Shown here: one piece after another, positions 20,870-31,298 of the stretch
How positions within the stretch are numbered: position 1 is the first letter of the stretch
Layout: each line of letters starts with the position of its first letter
Source of the DNA: Sperchopsis tessellata
Taxonomy: Eukaryota > Arthropoda > Insecta > Coleoptera > Hydrophilidae
Reading direction: 5' to 3'
NCBI GenBank assembly: GCA_033557685.1
Contig: JAWQRN010000245.1
Span: 1 to 33,114 of the forward strand
Length of the DNA: 33,114 bases
Notes under the pieces: model-generated
Databases searched by the model: none
The model's input: only the letters and a program-made list of their open reading frames with translations
Told to the model about the DNA's origin: nothing
Position numbers and translations under genes: made by a program

Positions 20870-22780
20870 CCAAAATATAATAGAGAATGAGATGTGCGTG
20901 ATCATTGAGATAGACGTTTTACAGTGATTGAACGTTAATGGAATATTGAATATTAAAATGATTAAGAAAATAGCAGAATGTTCCATTATCCCAATATAAG
21001 CAAATATCAGATAGTAACTAATATAAGAACATGATTTATAACATTTTACTCTTCTTCTTCTAGTAATTCAGATAAATTATGTATTATTAAGTAATATAAT
21101 TATGGTAGTTCTTAATAAATATGGGTAGAATAAAGTGAGCCCTGAGAATAATTTAAGAATATACCATCACAGATTACAGATATTTTCAATTTTCCCGCAT
21201 CAACTACTCCTAAGCATTACGTAAAATAAGCTTGATCTCTCATAGTTTATTCTGGATTTAGGAGCTGACAGATTTGCGCGGACCTTGGAGAAAACCAAAA
21301 CGATATATCTATTAAGTCTGACCCACAATCTTTAGTGAGATTTCTAAAATCTATATTCATGCCTTGAATACCTCAACAAACAACAGTCTTTAGTAACGGA
21401 GACTAAGTTCCCAAATTCGTGTATTATCCACTAGGTTAACGTTTGTTTTGCGTGGATTTCGTATAAGGTCAAAATGGTATATCATGCTTTCTAGTAGTTA
21501 ATACAAGGAACTTCTTGGTTCATCTATAGTTTGCTATCAACGGGAGGGCCACCAAGTTCAATAATCCCACTTCTATCCACCAAACCAAACACTACCTAAG
21601 GTTAGCTGCAATCTTTAGTTTCGCATTAAAAAGGATAAAATAGATGCTATGATAAGATCAAAGATCATTAGCCGTGATAATATTAAATGTCGAAATATTG
21701 AAAAGAAGAAAATAAAAAAATAATGGAATAAAAAAACTTAAACGAACTTGAATTCTTGTGTAAATTATTTCGGAAAAAAATACGAAATATTTAATGAATC
21801 GAAGAATCATGAATAATAAATGTAATCACAGAGCTACCCAGCAAAGTAACCAAGTGTTTACGGTTTAAGATTCGACTACCCCTTTTTGAACTCATTCTTC
21901 ATGCTTTATAGTTGGTGCACGTGGTCTGTGTGACCGGGTAACATAATAATTTAAGTTACATTGTTTCGTTTCCACAGTTAAACCCCATTTGTAAAATCTA
22001 TTTAATGTCACGTTTGTTCTCATTATTTATCTTTTCACTTTGTCGTTACTTCGGTGTACGTAAATAAGATACTTATGGGTGAACTTCCGTTTGAGATACC
22101 ATATGGCGAGGAGGTGCATCTGTATGTGTGTGTCCATTTAGTGTAAATTGTATCATAAATCATCTCATTAATCCTTTCTCAGCCATGGATCTATGAAAAC
22201 GAAATGTATATTTGTTGTTGAGTTTCATCCTTTCACGTGTAAAGCTTCCTTTATGGATTTTTTTTCTGGACATTGGCTGCTTGACAATTGATCAAGACGC
22301 CACTAACTGTTAAAAGAATAAGAATGTTGTTATCTACGTCTTGCGTACACTGTGTAGTGGTACATTCAATGTAAGCAACACCGCTATTTCTACAATTACC
22401 AACTATAGTGTGGTGGGTTAATGTTGTGAAAAAAATGAGTTGCATCCAGTTATGTTGCTATTTTAATGCATATTTAAAGTTATACCAATGGCAGCTATAA
22501 AAACACATATAGGACATTTCTATGTCCAAGACAAAAAAAAAACTCACATAATCCGAAAGAAATGTTACCCATATGCGACGTGTTATGAAGGAGAATAGAG
22601 AGCGATACAAGTTTACCATAACGAATAGTAACTAACTATATTGATAGCTACATTCTTTGTTCTATACATAGCACGTCTTATACGTGGTAATACGTATACT
22701 AATCTGTTATGATTATTGTATATTTAAACAGTTTCTATAAATTAACCGTTATTTTTCTTTTTCGTTTTTCCTCTTTACAG
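20870..22780. other. AT-rich intergenic DNA, no gene recognised
   Basis: There are no open frames with recognisable content on either strand. The 64-aa - strand frame at 22251-22445 has no domain or splice context. Nothing repetitive within the window was identified. Confidence 0.55.
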
Positions 22781-22784
22781 GAGG

Positions 22785-23650
22785 GGTCGTGATCGTGGCT
22801 TATTCACTGTTAGTCGCTCTTCTTACAATATCGCGCCACTTTTGCTATTTCTTGGACTCTCTTGTTGCTTGTGTGACCGTGCTGTTTGTTTCTACTTTTA
22901 TAAGGTTGGTTCATCGTTTTGGTGATCTTCCTCTCAGCCGCATCCCTTCCATTTTTCCTTGGATTATCCCTTTCTCTGGGTTATTGTCTTCTATTCGGAT
23001 TATGTGTTCGAAGAATTTAAGGATTTGTTAGTACACTATCAGTAACAGTCGCTGAGGTTCGTTTATTTTTTTAAGAATAGAGATATTTGTTCTTCTGGAT
23101 GTCCGTGGCACGCGTGAAATTCTTCCCCAGCACCACATCTCACATGCATCAATTTTCCGCCTGTCTCGTGCCTTCAGGGTCCATGATTCTGCTCAGTACA
23201 GTACTTTCCTCTTGGTGTTTAATGTTATATCGCAATCTATCCAGGTTTTTTGGAAGTCTCTTGTAGTTCTGGCCATTTCGCATCTTCTGTTGATTTATTT
23301 TGTGCAGCCACCTTCACTCGTTATCAGTTTATCATATTCATGATTTTCGTTTCACTATCTATTAATCTTCAGGTTAAAATTTTCACTTTCCATTTTTAGA
23401 TTCTCCATTAGTTTGATGAGCTCCTCGGCTGTTAGTGTTAGCAAGATAGTGTCATCCGCATATCTAAGATTGTTTATGGGGTCTCCTCCTATGACTATTT
23501 CACCACTCCAGTTTTAAACAGCTCTTCTCATTATATAATCGGTACATATATTAAAAAGAATTGGCGACAGTATGCTCCTTTTTTGATGTAACAGAGATTC
23601 CCTGCTATGCTTGTACAGTTAGTGAATAATGAGCTGAGATGGTGTGGTGC
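22785..23650 (-). mobile_element. non-LTR retrotransposon 3' half (same family as intron 1 copy)
   Basis: The - strand from 23650 reads HHLSSLIHQLYKHSR, then SPILFN, NNLRYADDTILL and TAEELIKLMENLKMESENFN. A C-terminal domain follows (RRKIDACEMWCWG, RVPRTSRRTNISI, then RGRSPKR). The catalytic YADD box is intact here, unlike the intron 1 copy. There are several stops and frameshifts. The DNA of 23,355-23,600 aligns closely with 2,685-2,930. It ends near a pyrimidine-rich stretch around 22,780. Confidence 0.85.
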
Positions 23651-23780
23651 TGGAGAATGAACCCTATCCAGTGGGAAACTATGTTGTGTAACGAATCCGC
23701 CGTCTTCCAGTGAGTGTTAAAAAGGTCAACAGGTGCACCATGCAAACTCTCGTTATATAGTATTATACCTATACTATAAA

Positions 23781-24190
23781 GGAAGGCCAATTGGCTCAGT
23801 ACTTACCTTAACCTAAGCATGTTTATACCGTGTCAATATGCGTAGGAAGGTGTAAGAAGGTCACTTTGGCTCAAACCTTACCTTAACCTACACATTTTGT
23901 GTTACCTCGATGAGCCAACTATGGTGTAAGAAAGTCCATTTTGGCTCAGTCCACACCTTAACTTGGTTGTGTTACGTAGCGAAGTGTGGTACGGAGTAGG
24001 AAGGCCAGTTTGGCTCAGTCCTCATCTAAACCCACATATACCTGTGTTACCTATATTACCTGTACTACCTGTGTTACCTGTTAAAGGTGCAGATCAGTAC
24101 AGGAAGGCACATACGCTCAACCCACACACAATCGTATCACCTAATAGCTTGAAGATGCGTATGGGAAGGCGCTCTGGCTCAGCCCATGCA
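23781..24190. repeat. degenerate tandem array, about six units of 62-102 bp
   Basis: A GGAAGGCC.RTTTGGCTCAG-like core recurs at about 23,783, 23,855, 23,930, 24,000, 24,100 and 24,162, each followed by a Pu/Py CC-ACCTTAACC-like segment and a TGTGTTACC-like end. The spacing is irregular and identity moderate. The fourth unit is enlarged by a 9-10-bp sub-repeat (next feature). It looks like an old satellite or minisatellite. Confidence 0.75.
24040..24085. repeat. ACCTGTGTT-type microsatellite inside the tandem array
   Basis: Five imperfect copies of a 9-10-bp unit (TACCTGTGT, TACCTATAT, TACCTGTAC, TACCTGTGT, TACCTGTTA) lie in a row. They expand one unit of the larger array. Confidence 0.7.
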
Positions 24191-24209
24191 TGGTTATCTT
24201 TCTCGATAT

Positions 24210-26210
24210 GATTATACAATTAATACTAACAACATAAGATACGAAGGAATAATTTATAGCCTTCGCATATAGCCAGCTTATCTCCAAAAACACACATAAC
24301 TGTTGCAATTCAGACTCAATTGGATTATGCTTCAATAGTTATTGAATAAATAAATAACAAAAGGAACGAACTGCCACCTTATCCATGTGTGAACATTTAC
24401 CACACAAGACAAACTACGTTACTATGTGGGGAAACTCCACAAACAAGATAAAAGTGCCTTAGGATCACTACCAACCTGATATATAAAGAAATAATAGTTC
24501 ATGAGCTCATGTTAATACACTTCCTTAGCGATTCAAAAGTACAAATCATATTTATTGTACTGAAAATCACAATACTTTCGAATACTTTTTGAGTACATCC
24601 GGTTTATGTTCATAATCCAAAACTGTAATTTATAAATCCTATTTACGTCAGAAGGAAAAATGGTTGCGATGGAATTATGGTCTTCTTTTTCCTTTATATA
24701 AAATATGTGTTCAATAAGTCACAAGCGATAACCCCAGGAATACCATTTCAAATATCCAAACTAATTATCATAAATGAGATATCTTCAAAAGTAATGAGAC
24801 TGTACAACATTCCCTTAATTAAATCAAACATATAGCATAACACAATAAAAGATAATAACAATAATAATAAATAAACCACAAATTAAAATGCTAAATAATA
24901 AAACAAAGAATATAAAACCACAGTTATATAAATTGATACCTGTTTAAAATATTTAATAAGGAACATTTATAATAACGCTTGTAACATTTAAATCAATTAC
25001 TACAGGATAACAATAAAGCGAAAAGCGATTTTCTACCATACATTTTATTATAAAAACCAAAACATTCTCATGCGGTCTGGTATATTTTTATAAATGAAAG
25101 AAAACTGAATAATTAAATCACGAGTTGAACACGTAAAGCTATAATGAACATTACAAATATGTTTCACAAATTAATAAATATGACTCAGCAAAGTCAACTT
25201 TATTGACAGACAAAGAAAATATAAACACATTATATACTCATGCATGTTTAAATATACAAAACAAAATAAACTGTAAAAGAAAATCTCGATAAACATTAAT
25301 TTAAACGAATTATGTAACTAAGATATCTATTAAATAAGCAGGTATTAGAACCAAATAAATACTAATAAGTTCACTTACAGCCCCACGGTATCCATAAAAT
25401 CACACAGTTTAATTATCAGTATAATTATTTCACGTTAAACGCACTTACAACGGACACTACTCTCAACATTTTAAGTATTAAATAAATAGACGAGAGGTAA
25501 TCAAATAAATAGCTTATTAATAAGCGTTATTAAGAAAAACTGTAGCGTAAATCACTAATTAGATCATATTTGTAATCAATATATTTGTGGCACGAATTGT
25601 AAAATGCTTTTGTGTTAACTGAAACAAATTCGAAATCCTCCTCTTTCACCAAATCTTCTTCTCTGTCGATCTACGGTGTATATCTCTTCAAGTCATTCCC
25701 CCGGCACCCTGCACCGATGTTTTACATATATTTCTTAAAAATTAATCTAATATCTCTGTCTCATTTATATTTCATATTATTTAATATACGCAACTAACGA
25801 CGTGAGTCTCTTATTTCTTGAACGTTCTTCCTTCTTTTGCGTCTTAAATAAATAGGTCTTCTAGCGCGTATGACCTAATAACCATAATTTATTAGTTTAT
25901 TCATTAGAAACAAAATATGCGTCTTATTAGTTTTTAACAGAGATACAATTTAAATTAACTCGTATAAAGGCTGGTTCACACTTCTCGCATTAATATCCAT
26001 TATTATTTACAATAAGTAGGTACTATTAAATATATATTTTAATAAAATAAGATTGAGAAAAGTGTGGATATTTCGTCTCTTGTTGCAAGGGGCATATTCA
26101 AAAGCGATGGATCTTGCTTTGATGAAAGTAAAAAGTAAACAGTTTTTATATGTATATCCTCAAAGTAAGGTGACTTATCTTTCAAGATAACACCCGCAAT
26201 AGCGAACAAC
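24210..26210. other. very AT-rich intergenic or intronic DNA, no gene recognised
   Basis: No coding segment is recognised. If the HMG-box gene has upstream exons, part of this stretch may be its intron, but I found no plausible preceding exon. Confidence 0.5.
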
Positions 26211-26214
26211 GACA

Positions 26215-26266
26215 TCGGCGCTTTTCAGAGCCTCGAAACTCTTACAGAGTTTTTCCCCGGAAATAA
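26215..26266 (-). repeat. diverged relative of the foldback repeat arm
   Basis: CGGCGCTTTTCAGAGCCTC followed by a variable step and CCCCGGAAATAAC parallels CGGCACTTGTCAGAGCCTC...GGAAACAAC at 5887-5930. The order of blocks is the same, with a small insertion. It sits about 105 bp upstream of the HMG-box exon. Confidence 0.5.
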
Positions 26267-26371
26267 CTTTTTTGTTGTATCCATTTTTTCTTGACAATAT
26301 TCGCAGTGGGTTGCTTGTTTTTTTTTGTTTTGATTTTTTTATGATGGAATGTTTTTCTGTTTTATTTTCAG

Positions 26372-26596
26372 GACAAATTCAGACGGAAACGCTGAAAGTG
26401 CCTAGACCGGCTAATGCGTTTATGTTATATGCGAATGAGAACAGAAAGAAGATGGCACAGCAGTTTCCTTTGGACTCGAATAAGGAAATTAGTAAGCGAC
26501 TGGGGAATAGTTGGAAGCTGCTGGATCCAGACGAGAAAAACAGATATTTCATTTTGGCGAAGCAGGTGGATGCTGAGCACAAGCGGAAATATCCAG
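26372..26596 (+). CDS. internal exon encoding a divergent SOX/MATA-type HMG box
   Basis: The exon follows a strong pyrimidine tract and TTTTCAG and ends at a GTAGAA donor. It is 225 nt and enters and leaves within codons (two bases of the first codon, one of the last). About ten residues precede an HMG box that begins KVPRPANAFMLYANENRKKM. EISKRLGNSWKLL and then DAEHKRKYP follow. The RPANAFMLY start and NKEISKRLG helix place it in the sequence-specific SOX/TCF/fungal MATA class rather than the HMGB class. Classic SOX proteins have RPMNAFMVW, so it is a divergent member. It should bind bent AT-rich DNA sites as a transcription factor. Neither the preceding exon nor the one with the rest of the box tail was found; in relatives I would expect a YxYNPKEAR-like continuation. 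Confidence 0.85.
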
Positions 26597-26784
26597 GTAG
26601 AAAGTTTTGTTTAGTTTTTGTTCTTCTTGGTGATGACGGAACAGTGGGCAAAAAACGGATATTACGTAAGCAGGAAGATAAGAAATCTGATCGCCGAAAT
26701 TAGACGAGCAGCTATTTGTCTTATGTTTCTGTTTCCAGTTTTTGCTACTTTTTCTCATTACATGTGTCTTATCATGCAATTATA

Positions 26785-27338
26785 TTATACTTTTTTATTA
26801 GCTTTAGGTTTTTTGAGAAAATACCGAAATTTTGATTTAATCATAAAGTAGACATGTTTAGGATACATTTCCTTATCATGAAACACATGTGGGTTTTCAT
26901 CACTCCAAATGAGGCAATTTTGCTTGTTTACAAAGCCATCAACATGAAAATGGGTCTCATCGCTGAAGATAAGTGTTGGAAAACTCACATTCTCTTCGCT
27001 GTGTATAGTCTGTAGGCTTGAGTTGTTGAGTCAGTTCGATTTTGTAGGCATGAAGACGCAAATCTTTTTAGTGTTCAATTCTTGAGCACGATGCCGAATG
27101 AAACAGCCGTGTTGTTTTCTGCTGGACGACCTGGACGAACACGTGTCGATGGTCTGAAATCAGTAATCGACCCAGCCTCCTCAAGTTTTTTGATTATTCT
27201 CTTCACAGTTGATGCACTTGGAACATTTTTATTACCAAAAATTGGACGCAATTTGCGAATTATGGCAGTCAAACTTTCACCATTGTTGAAATAATGTTTA
27301 ACAATAAGAATGCGTTGTTCCGTCGAATAGCGATCCAT
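26785..27338 (-). mobile_element. Tc1/mariner-superfamily transposase, internally deleted
   Basis: On the - strand 27338-27075 gives an N-terminal helix-turn-helix segment (MDRYSTEQRILIVKHYFNNG, then SASTVKRIIKKLEEAGSI and a GRP linker). Without the expected middle part, a frame-shifted block then reads TIHSEENVSFPTLIFSDETH, then FHVDGFVNKQNC and IWSDENPHV, the first DDE catalytic region. The second Asp and the C-terminal part are absent. Terminal repeats were not found. It lies about 190 bp downstream of the HMG exon, probably within that gene's next intron, in antisense. Confidence 0.8.
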
Positions 27339-27439
27339 TTTTAATAATGGTGGACTGTCTACAATCGAACTGTCATAATGGTTTGACTATCAAAGCACAG
27401 CAAAAATGGTGCCAAATTTAAATTTTCCGCTCTTGTTGG

Positions 27440-27822
27440 GATTCCTTTATATATATTGGAGCGTAAATGTATGAATAATTCCTTCGACAGCAAATTACAA
27501 TTATTTGTTCATAAATACCATTTGTGGTGATTCCACTGAGAGCTCCTGGCGATATCAATCTTGTTGTAAAAGCAATCAGGGTTCAGGGTGGGATGAGACA
27601 TAGGAGTAAGGAAGAATACCCTTAATAAAACAATTGTTGTTGCGCGAAGATAAACAAATACTAACTTTAAAGCGGCGTTGGTATTATTTAACAATAACAA
27701 GCGATGCGTGCGTTTTTTCTTTGTTTCCCACTGGACATTTGCGATCTGCCCAAGGGCATTGAACGAATCTTGTAAATTTTGAGCTAAGCAGTATTGCCAA
27801 GCAACATGTGGTTGGTATACTA
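27440..27822. other. no gene recognised
   Basis: There is only a 63-aa - strand frame without features, and no repeats found within the window. Confidence 0.5.
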
Positions 27823-29043
27823 CTAACTTTGATTAACAATTACTAGGGCTTCGATTAAACTAGAATAACTCTTAACGAATTGTGTATGAACAATGTCTAT
27901 AGGGCTGCAGCTTTTCAAACGGTATGCAGTTTGGTTGTTGTCTAATAGACTAACAGCAAGAGGGTTAGGATGAAGTTCAAGTCGAGATAGATACTTAGCG
28001 CTAGTAGTCTTGGCTTCTTGGATCACCAATGGTACGTTTAGGTCGTGGTGAAAAAAACAACAATACTTTGTAAAATCCCCTTGAAGCCTCAGCAATATAC
28101 ATATCACTTTTAAATCTCCACAAATATCCCACTGATACTGTTAAACTTGATTTAGTATGGTAGCTAGGTTATCATAGTTTTCTTTCAATGTCACTTAATG
28201 GACTAAAGGAATAGATGGTTTTTTGTTTCCATTATGAAGCAAGACTGCTTTTAGACTGTATTTCGACGAATCTATGAAAATACGCCACTCGGAAGGTACA
28301 TGTTGCATATTAAGCTCATTCATTAAACCATCAATATCATAACAGACACATAGCGATCCTTCCATTTTATAAAAAACTTGAAAATGTTATATTCCGTTTA
28401 CGGTAAAGTGAAACACTTGCATTTGTATCTAACATATTCCACTGTTGAAGTCTGGAACCATGAAGTTCTGATTTTTGTTTTGTCTTTTAATTCATTCCGA
28501 GTTAATAAGTGAGGTTTACTGGTAGTTGGTACAAATGTTGGGTCACTACTGGTGTTCTCAGGAAGTTGTGGATCAGATCCTTATGAAGAATTAGACTCAC
28601 CGGGAAACATAACGTGGTCCAAGTTTAAAGACGCAATCGGTATCGGTAATTCCTGGCTATGAGGAACTGACCTTAGTGCAGAAGCAAATTTGGATACTCA
28701 ATTTTGTCTCTTTACTTTTTCGAATACCCTTCTGTTTAAGTGATACAGAAGTAGCAATTACTTTCATGGTCAGTTGGTTCTCTCCACACCATAGGAACAG
28801 TAAACGGCATTGAAGTTTTCTTGCGATGCATCCACTGAACTAAATTTACGTGACAACTCACACAGCAAACATGAGGGGCCCAACTTTTATCTTGATCTCC
28901 AATTTGGCACTTAAAATATAAAATATAGGCTTCTTGACTTCCTCGGATATAAATATAGCCTGTGACTTTAAAGTAAATCGTCCACATATATAACAAAACT
29001 TATCCGCTGGATATTTGCAAAATCGACGACTAGAACTTGCCAT
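27823..29043 (-). pseudogene. frameshifted member of a Cys-rich multicopy arthropod family
   Basis: The - strand starts at an ATG (29043) with MASSSRRFCKYPADKFCYIC. It shifts frame into QIGDQDKSWAPHVCCVSCHV, then KKTSMPFTVPMVWREPTDHE and a CYFCI pair. Further down, in several frames, come pieces such as GSRLQQWNMLDTNASVSLYR and, at 28107-27823, GDFTKYCCFFHHDLN. Cys pairs (CYIC, CCVSC, CYFC) suggest zinc binding near the N-terminus. From memory, many arthropod genomes carry numerous uncharacterised proteins with this N-terminus and a later YTKYCCFLC motif, which suggests a mobile or amplified origin. Function is unknown. At least three frameshifts are needed. Confidence 0.6.
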
Positions 29044-29229
29044 TTAATACAAAATACGACAAAAGCACTTGACTGTGCTGTACACGAGACTACAGAAACA
29101 AACTAAACTTTAGAGAAAAATGATAAAAGTGCCTTTAAAGATTAAAGGTAGAATATGCAAGAAATACCCCCGATATCTCTCGTGGCAATTCTCCCCACAT
29201 TGTCTAAAGCCAGGTACAAATAAATTAAA

Positions 29230-29600
29230 TAATCCCAGGATATACGGAACAAACAAGTGCTTAAAAATAAGACGTGCTAGGCCATTTCTGTGAAACGATG
29301 TTTTAATAACTACCTAAATGAAACACAAAGAGAGCATTTTCATTAATGTTACAAAAATCATGTCGACCTGTTTTATTATCATTTTTTAAAATAAAAGTAA
29401 GCTCAAGAAAATGAAATTGATTACTCTCTTTTGATGTAAGGGTGAAATTAAATTAGGGATGGATGATATTGAGAATATCGAGTACCTCGTTCACAGTAGC
29501 ACCATTATCAGAAATAATGTTAAAGACATCATTTACGTATCTGAACTAAAATTTTATAGATTTTCCATGGGTGTTACTCGAAATAAATTTGATCCAAATG
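29230..29600 (-). mobile_element. Penelope-like reverse transcriptase fragment
   Basis: On the - strand, RYVNDVFNIISDNGATVNEV is followed by LDILNI, then FNFTLTSKESN-type and FLELTFILKNDN-type segments. This is the order of the Penelope RT catalytic box (usually YVDD), its LN-FT helix and the FLD strand. The first catalytic Asp of YVDD is Asn here, and the tail lacks a recognisable GIY-YIG domain, so it is inactive. Confidence 0.65.
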
Positions 29601-29739
29601 AAAATTTTAGCGTCGAACAATAATTTTACGCTATACATTCTGCAGAAAACTTCCACATTTGTAGCCTCAAATTGGGAAAAAGTTTAGTGACAAGTGATAG
29701 GCATTCAGAAACAGGTACTGAGGCGAACAAAGTGTTTAT

Positions 29740-29780
29740 CTGAGGATGACCTTTGTGTGGTCGAAACCGGTCGCATATTA
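29740..29780 (+). ncRNA. hammerhead-ribozyme-like motif A
   Basis: CTGAGGA (fits CUGANGA), then a stem-loop with arms GACC/GGTC around a 7-nt loop, GAAA, a palindromic ACCGGT, and C. This gives a GGTC cleavage-type site. The palindromic, loopless stem III is what is seen in dimer-acting hammerheads of retroelements. Stem I pairing is weak in this copy, and one extra T lies at the base of stem II. Confidence 0.5.
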
Positions 29781-29941
29781 ATACGATTGTGGAAAGACAA
29801 TAGATTGTTCATTCAAAATAAAAATAACTAATTATTAAATGCAGAATAGAGTTTTCCTATTTCTGTATTTGGTGAATCTTACGTACAGCAGTTTAAAATC
29901 TCTGCAATGAAATTTGAGGAAAAGCTATAGGTTCTCTATTA

Positions 29942-30343
29942 TCATTCACGTTCAATATATGAGAGGAAGAGTGCGACAAAGACAGCTAGCGAAGGAAGTA
30001 GAAAAAAAGAGGAAAAGGTAGTGATGTTGTAGGTAGTAACGCTGACGAAATTGCAACTCTGCATTGCACACTTGAATGAACTTTGACCTTTTTCCGCGGC
30101 TCGGGGGTATTTATCGCCTCGCCATTCTCCGCTACTATTCCATCCATGCTCCATCGTGTCTCCATGCTCTGATGCGTCTCCTTTCTTGCCGTCTTCCTTG
30201 GCTTCCACTGCCGCTATCATGGTTTTGCCTGACTTGGATAGACTCGGATCGACTTGCGATGGAAACCTCTCGCCACCGCAGTTTTCTTTGTTGTCTGCAC
30301 TTCGCTCCCCGATTTCAATACTCTCTGATACCCGCACAAACAT
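29942..30343 (-). CDS. candidate orphan ORF with C-terminal hydrophobic segment
   Basis: From the ATG at 30343 the frame gives 133 residues: a charged, Gly/Ser/Glu/Lys-rich body without known motifs, then a final stretch FSSFFLLPSLAVFVALFLSY long enough for one membrane span, then IERE. It would be a tail-anchored protein if real. It lies in a stretch richer in GC than its surroundings, where long chance frames occur on both strands (two overlapping frames exist on the + strand). No homologue is recognised. Confidence 0.25.
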   Translation of the reverse strand: MFVRVSESIEIGERSADNKENCGGERFPSQVDPSLSKSGKTMIAAVEAKEDGKKGDASEHGDTMEHGWNSSGEWRGDKYPRAAEKGQSSFKCAMQSCNFVSVTTYNITTFSSFFLLPSLAVFVALFLSYIERE

Positions 30344-30855
30344 ATTGAGCCGCCTCCGTTGCACCAAAGCATAGGCAGCCACCTTTTCCTGATTCGCAGA
30401 TGGAACGTTTTATTATGGAAAATAAATAAGGACGCGAACACCTATGAAATCCAAATTTTAATACAATGAATAGAAAATTGCATACTTATGTCAACTTAAT
30501 ATGAACGTTAGTTTGTTATTTAGAGAGATGCGAACTGAGTCTTTTAAAAAAATCACTTTTTTTGGTTGAGAAAAAATAGAGCTAAAATTTATTTGCATAG
30601 TTATATACATACACGTGATTTGGGTACATTGGCTTATATAAATCGTACTAATTCGCTCCAGAACAGTAGTTTAAAGGCAAAAGATCAAATATAAATTAGG
30701 TACACATATCTCGAATTGCTTGAGCAAATTTGGTAATTTACGCGGTTAGTTTGGGCGGTCAACAGGCCACGACAGTGCAATGCGTCTTCGTTTTAGAAAA
30801 GAGTCGATTTGGAATTATCTCTCCCACCCCATCTAGTGGCACAGGCCGGTGTAGA

Positions 30856-30954
30856 ATGGGCGCAAATAAATCAAAAAACCTCCCACCCGCCGTAAATCAG
30901 GGAAATTCCGCGCGAAGTGCCCCGTTTTATTTGACCGAACCTGTCGGGTCATAA
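30856..30954 (+). CDS. very short ORF beginning MGANKSK
   Basis: A 32-codon frame starts with Met-Gly and carries Ser at position 6, which fits the loose N-myristoylation pattern MGxxxS. It has no other support, and the segment reads equally well as non-coding regulatory DNA. Confidence 0.1.
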   Translation: MGANKSKNLPPAVNQGNSARSAPFYLTEPVGS

Positions 30955-31298
30955 ACACAGATCGCCCTCCAGCTGCCTCTGATCAACATTGCCCCCTCTT
31001 TCACATGCCCCCACACCTACCAAATCTACTGCTGTCCAAATGCGATATTTTTTAAATGCATTATCACACAATCTAAAATGAGTGTCAGTTATCTGTGCCC
31101 ACCAATTTCAGGACATTGAGCCTATGTGTGTTCAGAGGGCAAATGTGTGCCATTCGAAGGGTAGGCTGCAAATTTATTGTGTGTTGTTAGTTGTTATAAA
31201 GGGCAATATTTTATAAAAAAATTAAAATGTTGAGGGGCGATATGAACACCGAAATACAAGGGAAAGATATAAAGAATATGCTTCTTAAAGAAGTAATC

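Noticed and set aside
23781..24190. CRISPR-like array
   Set aside because: The repeats are imperfect, irregularly spaced and in an animal genome with no cas genes; a decayed minisatellite fits.
23963..24211. 82-aa + strand frame with PVLPVLPV repeats
   Set aside because: It is the translation of the tandem array and its TACCTGTGT microsatellite, not a protein.
26785..27470. terminal inverted repeats for the Tc1/mariner-type fragment
   Set aside because: The AT-rich segments near 26.80 kb and 27.41 kb resemble each other only loosely, and no TA-flanked pair could be defined.
30076..30374. two overlapping + strand frames of 90 and 72 aa
   Set aside because: They overlap each other and the - strand candidate ORF, with no motif or splice context. 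Higher GC content alone explains the open frames.
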